DNA from: Planctomycetaceae bacterium
GTDB lineage: Bacteria > Planctomycetota > Planctomycetia > Planctomycetales > Planctomycetaceae
NCBI GenBank assembly: GCA_003503535.1
Contig: DOCI01000179.1
Span: 660 to 5,766 of the forward strand
DNA length: 5,107 bases
Reading direction: 5' to 3'
In this document: piece by piece, positions 1 through 5,107 of the stretch
How the letters are laid out: the number at the start of each line of letters is the position of its first letter
How positions within the stretch are numbered: position 1 is the first letter of the stretch
The notes under the pieces: model-generated
What the model was told of the DNA's origin: nothing
What the model saw: only the letters and a program-made list of their open reading frames with translations
The model's database searches: none
Translations under genes and position numbers: made by a program

Positions 1-1023
1 CGCGACGACTTCATCGGGGTTGTGCTGACACATCGGGTCTTTACCGAACATCTCTTTGACGCACTGATTCAGAACCGGCATGCGGGTTGCACCGCCGACG
101 AGAATTACGTCGTCGATCTGTTCAGCAGATCGGCCTGCATCTCGCAGAACCCGTGCAATCGGACGACGGATTCGATCGAGTAAAGGAGTGACGATTTTTG
201 TGAAATCTTCCGAAGTAATCGTCAAACTTTCCGGCTCAGTCGAAAAGTTTCCTTCGTGATCAGGGATGCGGATTGTCACCTGAGAAACGCTGCCAAATTT
301 GCGCTTGGCTTGCTCACATTCTTCCCTTAGTCTCGCGACCAATTGAGGATGTTGGATTTCCGCGGACTCCAGATGCAGCTTTTGAGATTCCAGCAGAGAG
401 CCTGCCAGGCGGTCGGTAAAGTCTTCTCCGCCGAGTGTGCTCTCCCCGGCTGAGGAAATGATTTCGAGCGTCCCTTCGAAGACTTCCATCAACGTGACGT
501 CGAACGTTCCACCTCCCAGATCAATCACGAGCAGATGTTTTTCCGCGTCCCGATCGTGAAAACCATAGGCCAGTGCGGCAGCAGTCGGTTCGTTAATGAT
601 CCTCCGTACTTTCAGTCCCGCCAGTTCACCAGCAATTTTTGTCGAACGTCTCTGTAAATCGTTGAAGTAAGCCGGAACAGTAATGACGGCTTCGGTGATT
701 TCTTCACCGAGATAAGCCTCGGCATCCTGCTTGAGAGTTTTCAGAACAAAGCTCGATAGTTCTTCAGCATTCCATTTATTACTGCCCAGCTTCAGTAATT
801 CTTTCGTCCCCATCAAGCGTTTAAATCGTGACGCGACAGCCTGCGGACGAGTGACCCGCTGTTCACGAGCAGGTTCTCCTACCAGTAATTCACCGGATTC
901 GAGGAGACCGACCACAGATGGAGTCAGCAGGTCTCCATGACTGTTTGGGATCAACTCCGGTTGACCATTGCGAAAAACAGCACAGAGCGAATTGGTTGTT
1001 CCTAAATCAATTCCGAGAATCAT
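1..1023 (-). CDS. hscC: Hsp70-family chaperone, HscC-like (3' part outside window)
   Basis: ATP-driven cytoplasmic chaperone of the Hsp70 (DnaK) superfamily. The window holds 341 codons from the ATG at 1023; E. coli HscC has roughly 556 residues, so most of the nucleotide-binding domain is present and the substrate-binding domain lies off the left edge. ATPase motifs are intact: phosphate-1 GIDLGTTNS (residues 4-12), VPAYFND (116-122), INEPTAAALAYG (143-154), phosphate-2 DLGGGTFDVT (168-177) and the adenosine motif VILVGGATRMP (306-316). The segment FKRLMG...LGSNKWNAEELSSFVL (67-94) has the short subdomain IB loop and the wording I remember from E. coli HscC rather than DnaK, which has a longer insertion there. 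No dnaJ or grpE lies beside it in the window. E. coli HscC is a specialised Hsp70 reported to act on sigma-70; whether that holds here is unknown. The family call is secure; the HscC subtype is from remembered alignment. Confidence 0.9.
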   Translation of the reverse strand, partial: MILGIDLGTTNSLCAVFRNGQPELIPNSHGDLLTPSVVGLLESGELLVGEPAREQRVTRPQAVASRFKRLMGTKELLKLGSNKWNAEELSSFVLKTLKQDAEAYLGEEITEAVITVPAYFNDLQRRSTKIAGELAGLKVRRIINEPTAAALAYGFHDRDAEKHLLVIDLGGGTFDVTLMEVFEGTLEIISSAGESTLGGEDFTDRLAGSLLESQKLHLESAEIQHPQLVARLREECEQAKRKFGSVSQVTIRIPDHEGNFSTEPESLTITSEDFTKIVTPLLDRIRRPIARVLRDAGRSAEQIDDVILVGGATRMPVLNQCVKEMFGKDPMCQHNPDEVVA

Positions 1024-1034
1024 GAGCCGGGAAG

Positions 1035-1040
1035 TTCCTT
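1035..1040 (-). promoter_or_regulatory. Possible ribosome binding site of hscC
   Basis: On the minus strand AAGGAA lies 11 bases before the ATG at 1023 (12 from AAGGA). The spacing is longer than ideal. No closer purine-rich stretch exists, and the ATG leads directly into the conserved Hsp70 N-terminus, so the start is fixed by homology rather than by this site. Confidence 0.4.
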
Positions 1041-1064
1041 GAGAATCTATAAAGCAATGCCTCA

Positions 1065-1094
1065 ACTATGGTCAGATAAGCAATCAACTGTCAA
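1065..1094 (-). promoter_or_regulatory. Sigma-70-like promoter of hscC
   Basis: Reading the minus strand, a consensus -35 box TTGACA (1089-1094) is followed after 18 bases by CATAGT (1065-1070), which matches four of six bases of TATAAT. Transcription would begin near 1058, leaving a leader of about 35 bases before the ATG at 1023. The -35 box overlaps a tandem CAGTTGA repeat and a small inverted repeat (1090-1102, GTCA...TGAC arms) that could be an operator. No CIRCE element (TTAGCACTC-N9-GAGTGCTAA) is present, so HrcA control is not indicated. Planctomycete promoters often differ from the E. coli consensus, so this is a prediction only. Confidence 0.45.
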
Positions 1095-1168
1095 CTGCTG
1101 ACACGAGATCGGACAGGATGTTCAGAATGATGATGATCAGAAAGCCTGCGGAGACTTAAGATGATAGC

Positions 1169-1202
1169 AAAAAAAGAGCCGCTCGATTGCTCGGCGGCTC
1201 TT
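1169..1202 (-). terminator. Intrinsic terminator of the cysteine-rich YTV-type gene
   Basis: On the minus strand the perfect 9-base arms AAGAGCCGC (1194-1202) and GCGGCTCTT (1174-1182) enclose 11 bases. Inside the loop CGA (1184-1186) and TCG (1191-1193) can pair further around a bulge. The 3' arm runs into seven consecutive T (1169-1175). It starts 24 bases after the stop codon at 1227. This GC-rich stem with a U-tract is the clearest regulatory signal in the window and separates the gene from hscC downstream. Confidence 0.85.
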
Positions 1203-1226
1203 GAATTGATGATAGCTTATCCGGCT

Positions 1227-2378
1227 CTAGTAGCAGGTGTTTCCTGGACAGGTTGAGCAGGGAACGGGAATTCGTTTGACGATAGTTTTGGGAACCATGT
1301 GACAAACGGGAACCTGGATTTCTTTTTCAACCTGGACGGGAACACAAACTGTGTAATCGACCATTTTTTCATGAGGGACGCAGTCGTAGACTGTGTATTT
1401 TTCTTCGCGAGTTTCCGTACGAGGCACCATTTCGGTGTAGTGGACGACTCGTTCAGAAGTTTCCTGAACATAGCGGCAAACGCGTACGTTACGCACGGCT
1501 GTCTTCTGCTCCATATGGCAGACGGTGTATGTGTATTCCTGCTTTTCAGGAACCATTCGGCAAACTCGTCGAGTACAAGTTCGTGTTTGTGGTTCACAAA
1601 CGGTTGTGCAGTAGCGGTATTCCTGATCGACATAAACCGGACGGCATGTCATGTAAGGAATCTGCTTTTGGACAATGTTTGGCTGCCATCGACGGCAGAT
1701 AATGGGGCGGCAAACGGTATAGCAACCGCAATTACCGGGGCCGCAGCCGATGTTGCAGCAAGGAGCCGCAACGACGTTATCGACCCAGCAGCCTTCATCG
1801 ACGCAGACCGTTCGCATGGCAGTCACAGGTTCCATGTGACAAACTTTGCGAACACCCGTATGCCATTCGGTTCGCGGAACCATCACCGTGTACTCATAAG
1901 GAACTTCGTCCCATTCCGCACGACAGACAGTTCGGTAGCCTACCTTCTGTTCGTAAACTGGTTCACAATAGTTGTAAGAAACTTCACGATCTTCATAGAC
2001 CGGACGGCAGGTCACATGAGGGACTGTTTTTTCACGCTTGACGGGGTCGCAAACAGTGTAAGAAACCTGACGGACTTCAGTACGAGGGACTCGCTCGTAA
2101 TAAGTGACAGGACGCTGACGAACTTCGTGTGTGTATTGCGTCGTCATAACCCGGCGAGTTTCGTAACTCGTTTCGGGAACCATGACTGTGCATTCCACTT
2201 CCTGCCACTTCGGCTCGCAGACTGGACCGCAAGGGGCACAGGAGTAATCATCGAGACAATTAATTGGCCCGACTCCACAATTCCACAAACGACAGGCTCG
2301 GCGGCGAGCTTCTGTGGTTGTTGGCGACGAGAGCAGTAGCATCGTCAGCCCCATTAAGAGTGCAGCTTTGAATTTCAT
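1227..2378 (-). CDS. Exported cysteine-rich YTV-repeat envelope protein
   Basis: Predicted secreted structural protein of the planctomycete cell envelope, 383 residues. The ATG at 2378 is chosen because GAGGA lies four bases upstream and the protein then begins directly with a Sec signal peptide: MKFK, a hydrophobic core at residues 5-16, and likely cleavage after TTTEA (residue 24). The ATG at 2393 and the GTG at 2438 lack a ribosome binding site and would add a polar extension. The mature chain has about 34 cysteines (near 9%). A cysteine cluster (residues 29-63) is followed by a repeat block (63-192), a second cluster (207-228, with CC and CGC) and a second repeat block (245-374). Repeats read YTVCxPV, VTCRPVY or VMVPRT, usually every 14 residues, matching the planctomycete extracellular YTV family (Pfam YTV). 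Strong alternation of V/T/Y/R/E suggests short beta strands cross-linked by disulfides. No enzyme motif is visible. Members of this family have been linked to the proteinaceous envelope layer; a structural role here is inferred. Confidence 0.88.
   Translation of the reverse strand: MKFKAALLMGLTMLLLSSPTTTEARRRACRLWNCGVGPINCLDDYSCAPCGPVCEPKWQEVECTVMVPETSYETRRVMTTQYTHEVRQRPVTYYERVPRTEVRQVSYTVCDPVKREKTVPHVTCRPVYEDREVSYNYCEPVYEQKVGYRTVCRAEWDEVPYEYTVMVPRTEWHTGVRKVCHMEPVTAMRTVCVDEGCWVDNVVAAPCCNIGCGPGNCGCYTVCRPIICRRWQPNIVQKQIPYMTCRPVYVDQEYRYCTTVCEPQTRTCTRRVCRMVPEKQEYTYTVCHMEQKTAVRNVRVCRYVQETSERVVHYTEMVPRTETREEKYTVYDCVPHEKMVDYTVCVPVQVEKEIQVPVCHMVPKTIVKRIPVPCSTCPGNTCY
1257..2192 (-). repeat. Degenerate ~42-base coding repeats (14-residue Cys strands)
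   Basis: Within the cysteine-rich gene, cysteines at residues 110, 124, 138 and 152, then a methionine at 166, then cysteine 180 are spaced exactly 14 residues apart. The same step recurs at 273-287-301 and 345-359. At DNA level copies have diverged but remain visible: for example ACCGGACGGCA occurs at about 1636-1646 and 1999-2009 on the plus strand, both encoding the TCRPVY segment. The two repeat blocks flank a cysteine cluster and look like an internal duplication of the protein. Confidence 0.75.
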
Positions 2379-2534
2379 CTTGTCCTCGCTCATCTTGCTG
2401 TTAGTTAAGGTAACTTGTGCGGTTAATGACAAATGCACAGCTTACGAATAAAGAATAGCAGAGCGAGAAACAAACGCTAGCGCAAACGGTCTATTTAACT
2501 CAAATTAACATTGAACTTACCGTTGGCGGGGAAA
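2379..2534 (-). other. Intergenic leader between cytochrome and YTV-type genes
   Basis: This 156-base AT-rich gap must hold the 3' end of the cytochrome transcript and any promoter of the cysteine-rich gene. I see no convincing stem with a T-tract after the cytochrome stop at 2535. The best promoter guess on the minus strand is TTGTCA (2427-2432) followed after 18 bases by TTAACT (2403-2408), whose -10 matches only three of six bases. An 8-base palindrome CGCTAGCG lies at 2475-2482. Nothing here is strong. Confidence 0.25.
2383..2387 (-). promoter_or_regulatory. Ribosome binding site fixing the YTV-type gene start
   Basis: GAGGA on the minus strand lies four bases before the ATG at 2378. The two possible upstream starts (ATG 2393, GTG 2438) have no comparable site, so this site decides the start. 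It lies inside the reading frame of the longer alternatives. Confidence 0.6.
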
Positions 2535-4316
2535 TCAGTTACCGACTTGAATTGTATATTCAGCGGCTGGATTTTCCCCCTTACGAATGATGGCTTTGAG
2601 TTCCTGTTTGCCGTAGGCGGCACGATCAACTCTCAGGAGCAGGCGATGCGATCCCTCGTCAACCTGCAGGTTTTTCAAATCTGCAGCTGAAATTCGCTCG
2701 TCATCCACCCAGATCGTCATTCCCTCGGTTGAAGTCAAATCAATGCTGATATTGCCAGCGACAGTGACTTCAAAGTCAGCCATCAGGAAGATGATATTGC
2801 CTTTGGTCTTTTCGCGGGCTTCCTGCATGGAAATATTGCCGGAAGCGAAGGCATACAGCGGCTGCCACTTTTCCGGAGCGTATTCGAACAACATATTGCG
2901 GACGGAGTCGTCATCAAACAATTCGCCAGTCACTTTCCCAGGTGGATTTTGATAGACACGCCAGCGATAAACCGTCGGATCGGCTGACATCGTGTAGCCG
3001 GGGTCTTTTCCCAGTGCTGATAAATAACGGACCAAATCCAGGAATTCCTGATGAGTCAGGAACTTGGTCAAGCCAGCCGGCATGAGGGAATTACCTTCTT
3101 TTTCGAATTCGATATCATCGACAGCGATCGTTTTCTCTTTGCCCTGAGCGTCGCGAAGAATGATCCGATCATCATCCTGATCGACGACAATTCCCGTGTG
3201 CTGCAAGCCGTCAATATCGACAATCAGCAGTGTTTTATAGGCCTCTTTGATTGCCTGGCTTGGAAGCATCAGGGAATTTGCCAGATAATCAATTGGCGAA
3301 CTTCCACCAACGGCACTTAAGTCAGGACCGACATTCCCCCCGGATTTTCCGATAGAATGACATTTGTAACAATTCAGTTCTTCCCGACGAAAAATTAATT
3401 CGCCGCGAGCGGAATCGCCGTGCTTCTGAACTTCCTGGGCCAACTGAGCTAGTTCTTCTTTGGTCAATGGTTCCATATTGGTATCCAACCCGGCCGCTTT
3501 GGAGAGCGGATCGGAGATAGCGGCTTCGTTTCGACCAGATGTGAGCATGGTTCGAATGGCTAATTTGGCAACATCAGGTTTAATTTCGACGTTTGCCAGG
3601 GCAGAGCCGAGTGCTTCTGGTCCAGATTTTCTGTCCAGAAATGGCTGAATGACATTATTGAGATTGTCTTTCGGTGTCGCTTCACTCAGAAATTTTGCAG
3701 CCGAGTCAGCGGCCAGAGCCAGATCAATCCCTGCCAGAGCTTCAATCGCCTGAGAACGAACGGCTTTGGAATGCTTGGATGTTGTCAGGGAGACGATTGT
3801 CTGTCGAGCATCTTTGCCACCCAGATCTGCCAGAGCGGTGATGATACTTCCCGATAAACTCGCTGGTGTTTTGGGATTCTGCAGGCTCTTTTCCAGATCT
3901 CCTGCCAGTTCTTTAACATCCCAAAGACCGATCAACTGAATCAATTGCTTTTGCATAGCCACATTTTCGTCGGAGATCGCAGACTCCAGAGCTTTGCCAA
4001 GCGAGGTCAAATCGCCCTCGGGTTTCAATTTTCGGTCACGGGTCGTATTCGCCAATAGTTCGAGAATGATGAGACGGGTTTTGGGTGAATATGTCTCAGC
4101 GGAAATCGCTTTATCGAATACGTATCGCAGGTCGACCGCATCGCCTCGTTTACAGATCAATCCGAGAATTGTTGGCAAACGTTCTTCCGGTATCTTTCCA
4201 CTATCAAGCATGCGAACCATTGGTGCCACGGAAGAATTTTGGGCAAATGTGGAATGCTCGGAAACCAGATTGATCAGAATAACGGAAGTTAATAATAGCG
4301 CAATGCGACAGGACAT
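2535..4316 (-). CDS. Exported HEAT-like / PVC-type c-type cytochrome protein
   Basis: Predicted periplasmic haem protein, 593 residues, from the ATG at 4316; this gives a Sec signal peptide (hydrophobic residues 5-17, cleavage likely after TFA, residue 25). Residues 30-260 are repeated amphipathic helices of HEAT/armadillo type (e.g. VRSQAIEALAGIDLALAADSA). The haem domain spans about 295-437: GELIFRREELNCYKCHSIG carries the CxxCH site (C316, C319, H320), followed by GPDLSAVG. A beta-rich insertion (360-403) precedes SLMPAGLTKFLTHQEFLDLV, whose M412 is the probable distal haem ligand. This order matches the Pirellula/Verrucomicrobium-type putative haem-binding domain (TIGR02603). Residues 447-593 form a beta-rich C-terminal domain. 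Many family members carry an N-terminal glucose/sorbosone-dehydrogenase-like propeller; this one does not. A role in periplasmic electron transfer is inferred; substrate and partner are unknown. The ribosome binding site is weak (AGAG eight bases upstream). Confidence 0.9.
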   Translation of the reverse strand: MSCRIALLLTSVILINLVSEHSTFAQNSSVAPMVRMLDSGKIPEERLPTILGLICKRGDAVDLRYVFDKAISAETYSPKTRLIILELLANTTRDRKLKPEGDLTSLGKALESAISDENVAMQKQLIQLIGLWDVKELAGDLEKSLQNPKTPASLSGSIITALADLGGKDARQTIVSLTTSKHSKAVRSQAIEALAGIDLALAADSAAKFLSEATPKDNLNNVIQPFLDRKSGPEALGSALANVEIKPDVAKLAIRTMLTSGRNEAAISDPLSKAAGLDTNMEPLTKEELAQLAQEVQKHGDSARGELIFRREELNCYKCHSIGKSGGNVGPDLSAVGGSSPIDYLANSLMLPSQAIKEAYKTLLIVDIDGLQHTGIVVDQDDDRIILRDAQGKEKTIAVDDIEFEKEGNSLMPAGLTKFLTHQEFLDLVRYLSALGKDPGYTMSADPTVYRWRVYQNPPGKVTGELFDDDSVRNMLFEYAPEKWQPLYAFASGNISMQEAREKTKGNIIFLMADFEVTVAGNISIDLTSTEGMTIWVDDERISAADLKNLQVDEGSHRLLLRVDRAAYGKQELKAIIRKGENPAAEYTIQVGN

Positions 4317-4346
4317 AGGATTTCTCTAACGAAACTCAATGGAATA

Positions 4347-4352
4347 ATTATC
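4347..4352 (-). promoter_or_regulatory. Candidate -10 box of the cytochrome gene
   Basis: GATAAT on the minus strand matches five of six bases of TATAAT and would place a start of transcription near 4340, giving a leader of about 24 bases. The sequence 17 bases further upstream (CTCCTG) does not resemble a -35 box, so this is a weak candidate resting on one half-site. Confidence 0.25.
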
Positions 4353-4379
4353 AGGTGAGACGATTAAGGCAGGAGCTGA

Positions 4380-4398
4380 AATCACTTCGGGAGTGATT
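4380..4398 (-). terminator. Small hairpin between coiled-coil and cytochrome genes
   Basis: Perfect 7-base arms AATCACT (4380-4386 on the plus strand) and AGTGATT (4392-4398) enclose five bases. It starts 37 bases after the stop of the coiled-coil gene. On the minus strand it is followed only by TCAGCTCC, with no T-tract, so it is a weak or factor-dependent terminator at best. It could instead be an RNA-stability or operator element for the cytochrome gene, whose ATG is 64 bases further on. Confidence 0.3.
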
Positions 4399-4434
4399 CA
4401 ACATATTCATCTTATCCAAGTCTAGCCATATGAT

Positions 4435-4731
4435 TCAATCGAGTTCGTCAAGTTCATCGAGTTGAGCACGAAGCAGATCCCGTTCTTTTCGAGTCATTTC
4501 CAGATCGAACATCAGATATTTGATGTCCAACCTCAACTGTGCCAGGGCTTCCTGGACAAGATTAAGAATGCGACGCCGACGACGTACGCAATCGACGACC
4601 TGATCGTAACTTTCAGACATTTCTCGCTGAACTGAAGCGGGCATTCGCTGTAAGTTAACCCCCAATTCCACCAGCTCACGGGGTAATTCACTGGATTCCT
4701 GGGCTTCAAGTCTTGAATGTGGTGAAAGCAT
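4435..4731 (-). CDS. Small conserved-looking coiled-coil protein, function unknown
   Basis: A 98-residue cytoplasmic protein with no signal peptide and no membrane segment. The ATG at 4731 is preferred because AGGA lies seven bases upstream (4739-4742); in-frame ATGs at 4761 and 4791 have no such site and would lengthen it to 108 or 118 residues. A polar N-terminus (1-20) precedes helix-forming sequence. A basic run RRRRR (residues 50-54) is followed by ILNLVQEALAQLRLDIKYLM (55-74) and a charged heptad-like helix (75-98) with acidic end LDELDELD. The sequence resembles short proteins found in planctomycete genomes, by memory only; I know no assigned function. The basic patch beside a coiled coil would fit nucleic-acid or protein binding, but there is no helix-turn-helix or zinc motif. 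A single cysteine (C48) is present. Confidence 0.8.
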   Translation of the reverse strand: MLSPHSRLEAQESSELPRELVELGVNLQRMPASVQREMSESYDQVVDCVRRRRRILNLVQEALAQLRLDIKYLMFDLEMTRKERDLLRAQLDELDELD

Positions 4732-4738
4732 AATATGA

Positions 4739-4742
4739 TCCT
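4739..4742 (-). promoter_or_regulatory. Ribosome binding site fixing the coiled-coil gene start
   Basis: AGGA on the minus strand with a seven-base spacer before the ATG at 4731 is well placed. The regions before the alternative ATGs at 4761 and 4791 lack a purine-rich site, so the shorter 98-residue product is favoured. Confidence 0.6.
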
Positions 4743-4820
4743 GAACATTCCGGGTTATCATTACTGCCAAGTCAAAACCCAGTAAGCCCATACTGATAAG
4801 GGAGTTATGTCATTTCCGAA

Positions 4821-4898
4821 GCTGGTTTTCTCAGGATAGACTGTGAACTCTGGTGTTGTCCCAGTGCGTTGATGTCTGATATTCTCAGGAAAACCAGC
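4821..4898. repeat. Composite inverted and direct repeat upstream of coiled-coil gene
   Basis: GCTGGTTTTC (4821-4830) is the exact reverse complement of GAAAACCAGC (4889-4898), with 58 bases between the arms. The 9-base sequence TTCTCAGGA also occurs in direct orientation at 4828-4836 and 4882-4890, overlapping the inner end of each inverted arm. A transcript of either strand could form a long-range stem. No T-tract directly follows it on either strand, so it does not look like a terminator. It may be a leader structure of the coiled-coil gene, a regulator-binding pair of sites, or a small dispersed repeat. Confidence 0.6.
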
Positions 4899-5107
4899 CT
4901 GCAAATTGATTTTTGTGATTGTTATGAGATACCCATTGCACCACAAGCAGATTGCGGAGGAACCCGGTATTCGTTGAAATCACGGTATCAATTTGTTTGA
5001 TGATGACGATTTTGCAGGTCCTGCAGGGGGAAGTCCAGAGATAATTTTCGGATCGTCAGGATTGTATCGAAATTAATAAGTCGAACGCTCAAAGTCTGAC
5101 ACCTTCT

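Larger units (their letters stand above)
4732..5107. other. 376-base stretch without a supported gene
   Basis: No reading frame here has both a plausible start signal and protein-like composition. It holds the ribosome binding site of the coiled-coil gene, the inverted/direct repeat at 4821-4898, and a 13-base palindrome TGCAGG-T-CCTGCA (5013-5025). The promoter of the coiled-coil gene should lie here, but I find no convincing -35/-10 pair. A 39-codon open stretch enters from the right edge on the minus strand and ends near 4989; a second frame ends after ten codons at 5073-5075. Either could be the tail of a gene outside the window, but neither can be supported. Confidence 0.5.

Noticed and set aside
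731..940. 69-codon plus-strand frame
   Set aside because: It is antisense to the conserved ATPase domain of the Hsp70 gene and has no independent support.
1217..1633. 138-codon minus-strand frame overlapping the end of the cysteine-rich gene
   Set aside because: It lies wholly within the stronger gene in another frame and has no ribosome binding site or family resemblance.
1257..2192. Periodic repeats considered as a CRISPR array or tandem DNA repeat
   Set aside because: The copies are degenerate at DNA level, keep the reading frame and encode a protein repeat. There are no identical repeats separated by unique spacers.
1299..2339. 346-codon open frame on the plus strand opposite the cysteine-rich gene
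   Set aside because: It is antisense to a repeat-rich gene whose skewed codon use removes stops on the other strand. The minus-strand product has a signal peptide, known family repeats, a ribosome binding site and a terminator; the plus-strand product has no recognisable domain.
3994..4329. 111-codon plus-strand frame, with a second frame at 4085-4273
   Set aside because: Both are antisense to the N-terminal part of the cytochrome gene, with no domain or start signal.
4761..4946. 61-codon minus-strand frame upstream of the coiled-coil gene
   Set aside because: It begins with a TTG lacking a ribosome binding site, spans the inverted repeat and overlaps only the optional N-terminal extension of the coiled-coil frame. 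The composition does not look like a protein.
5013..5025. 13-base palindrome TGCAGG-T-CCTGCA as a terminator or attachment site
   Set aside because: The arms are short, no T-tract follows on either strand and no integrase or duplicated site is in the window.
4989..5107. 39-codon open stretch entering from the right edge on the minus strand
   Set aside because: It could be the C-terminus of a gene outside the window, but there is no recognisable sequence, and a second frame is also open for ten codons. Too short to support.

Overview
The window most likely comes from a planctomycete of moderate GC content. Three things point there: a cysteine-rich secreted protein with YTV/TVC repeats, a family described from planctomycetes; a secreted c-type cytochrome of the Pirellula/Verrucomicrobium CxxCH type joined to helical repeats; and loosely packed genes with individual signals. 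I cannot name the genus; a member of the order Planctomycetales is an inference. No mobile element, tRNA, rRNA or CRISPR array was found.

All four genes I can support lie on the minus strand, so transcription runs from right to left. From upstream to downstream they are: (1) a small coiled-coil protein of unknown function (4435-4731), preceded by 376 bases without a gene that hold a long-range inverted repeat (4821-4898); (2) a 593-residue exported protein with a HEAT-like helical region, one CxxCH haem-binding domain and a beta-rich C-terminal domain (2535-4316); (3) a 383-residue exported protein with about 34 cysteines and a repeat period near 14 residues (1227-2378), closed by a clear intrinsic terminator (1169-1202); (4) the first 341 residues of an Hsp70 chaperone most like HscC (1-1023), which has its own sigma-70-like promoter (1065-1094) and runs off the left edge.

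The intergenic gaps (118, 156 and 203 bases, measured with the starts chosen here) and the terminator and promoter before hscC suggest separate transcription units rather than one operon. The two middle genes are both predicted to act outside the cytoplasm, one as a redox or sensor-like cytochrome and one as a disulfide-rich envelope protein. The two outer genes encode predicted cytoplasmic proteins. No pathway linking the four is evident from the sequence.

No clearly new system is visible. The items most worth a second look are the regular cysteine-strand architecture of the YTV-type protein, the short cytochrome protein lacking a propeller domain, the unexplained coiled-coil protein, and the composite inverted and direct repeat upstream of it.
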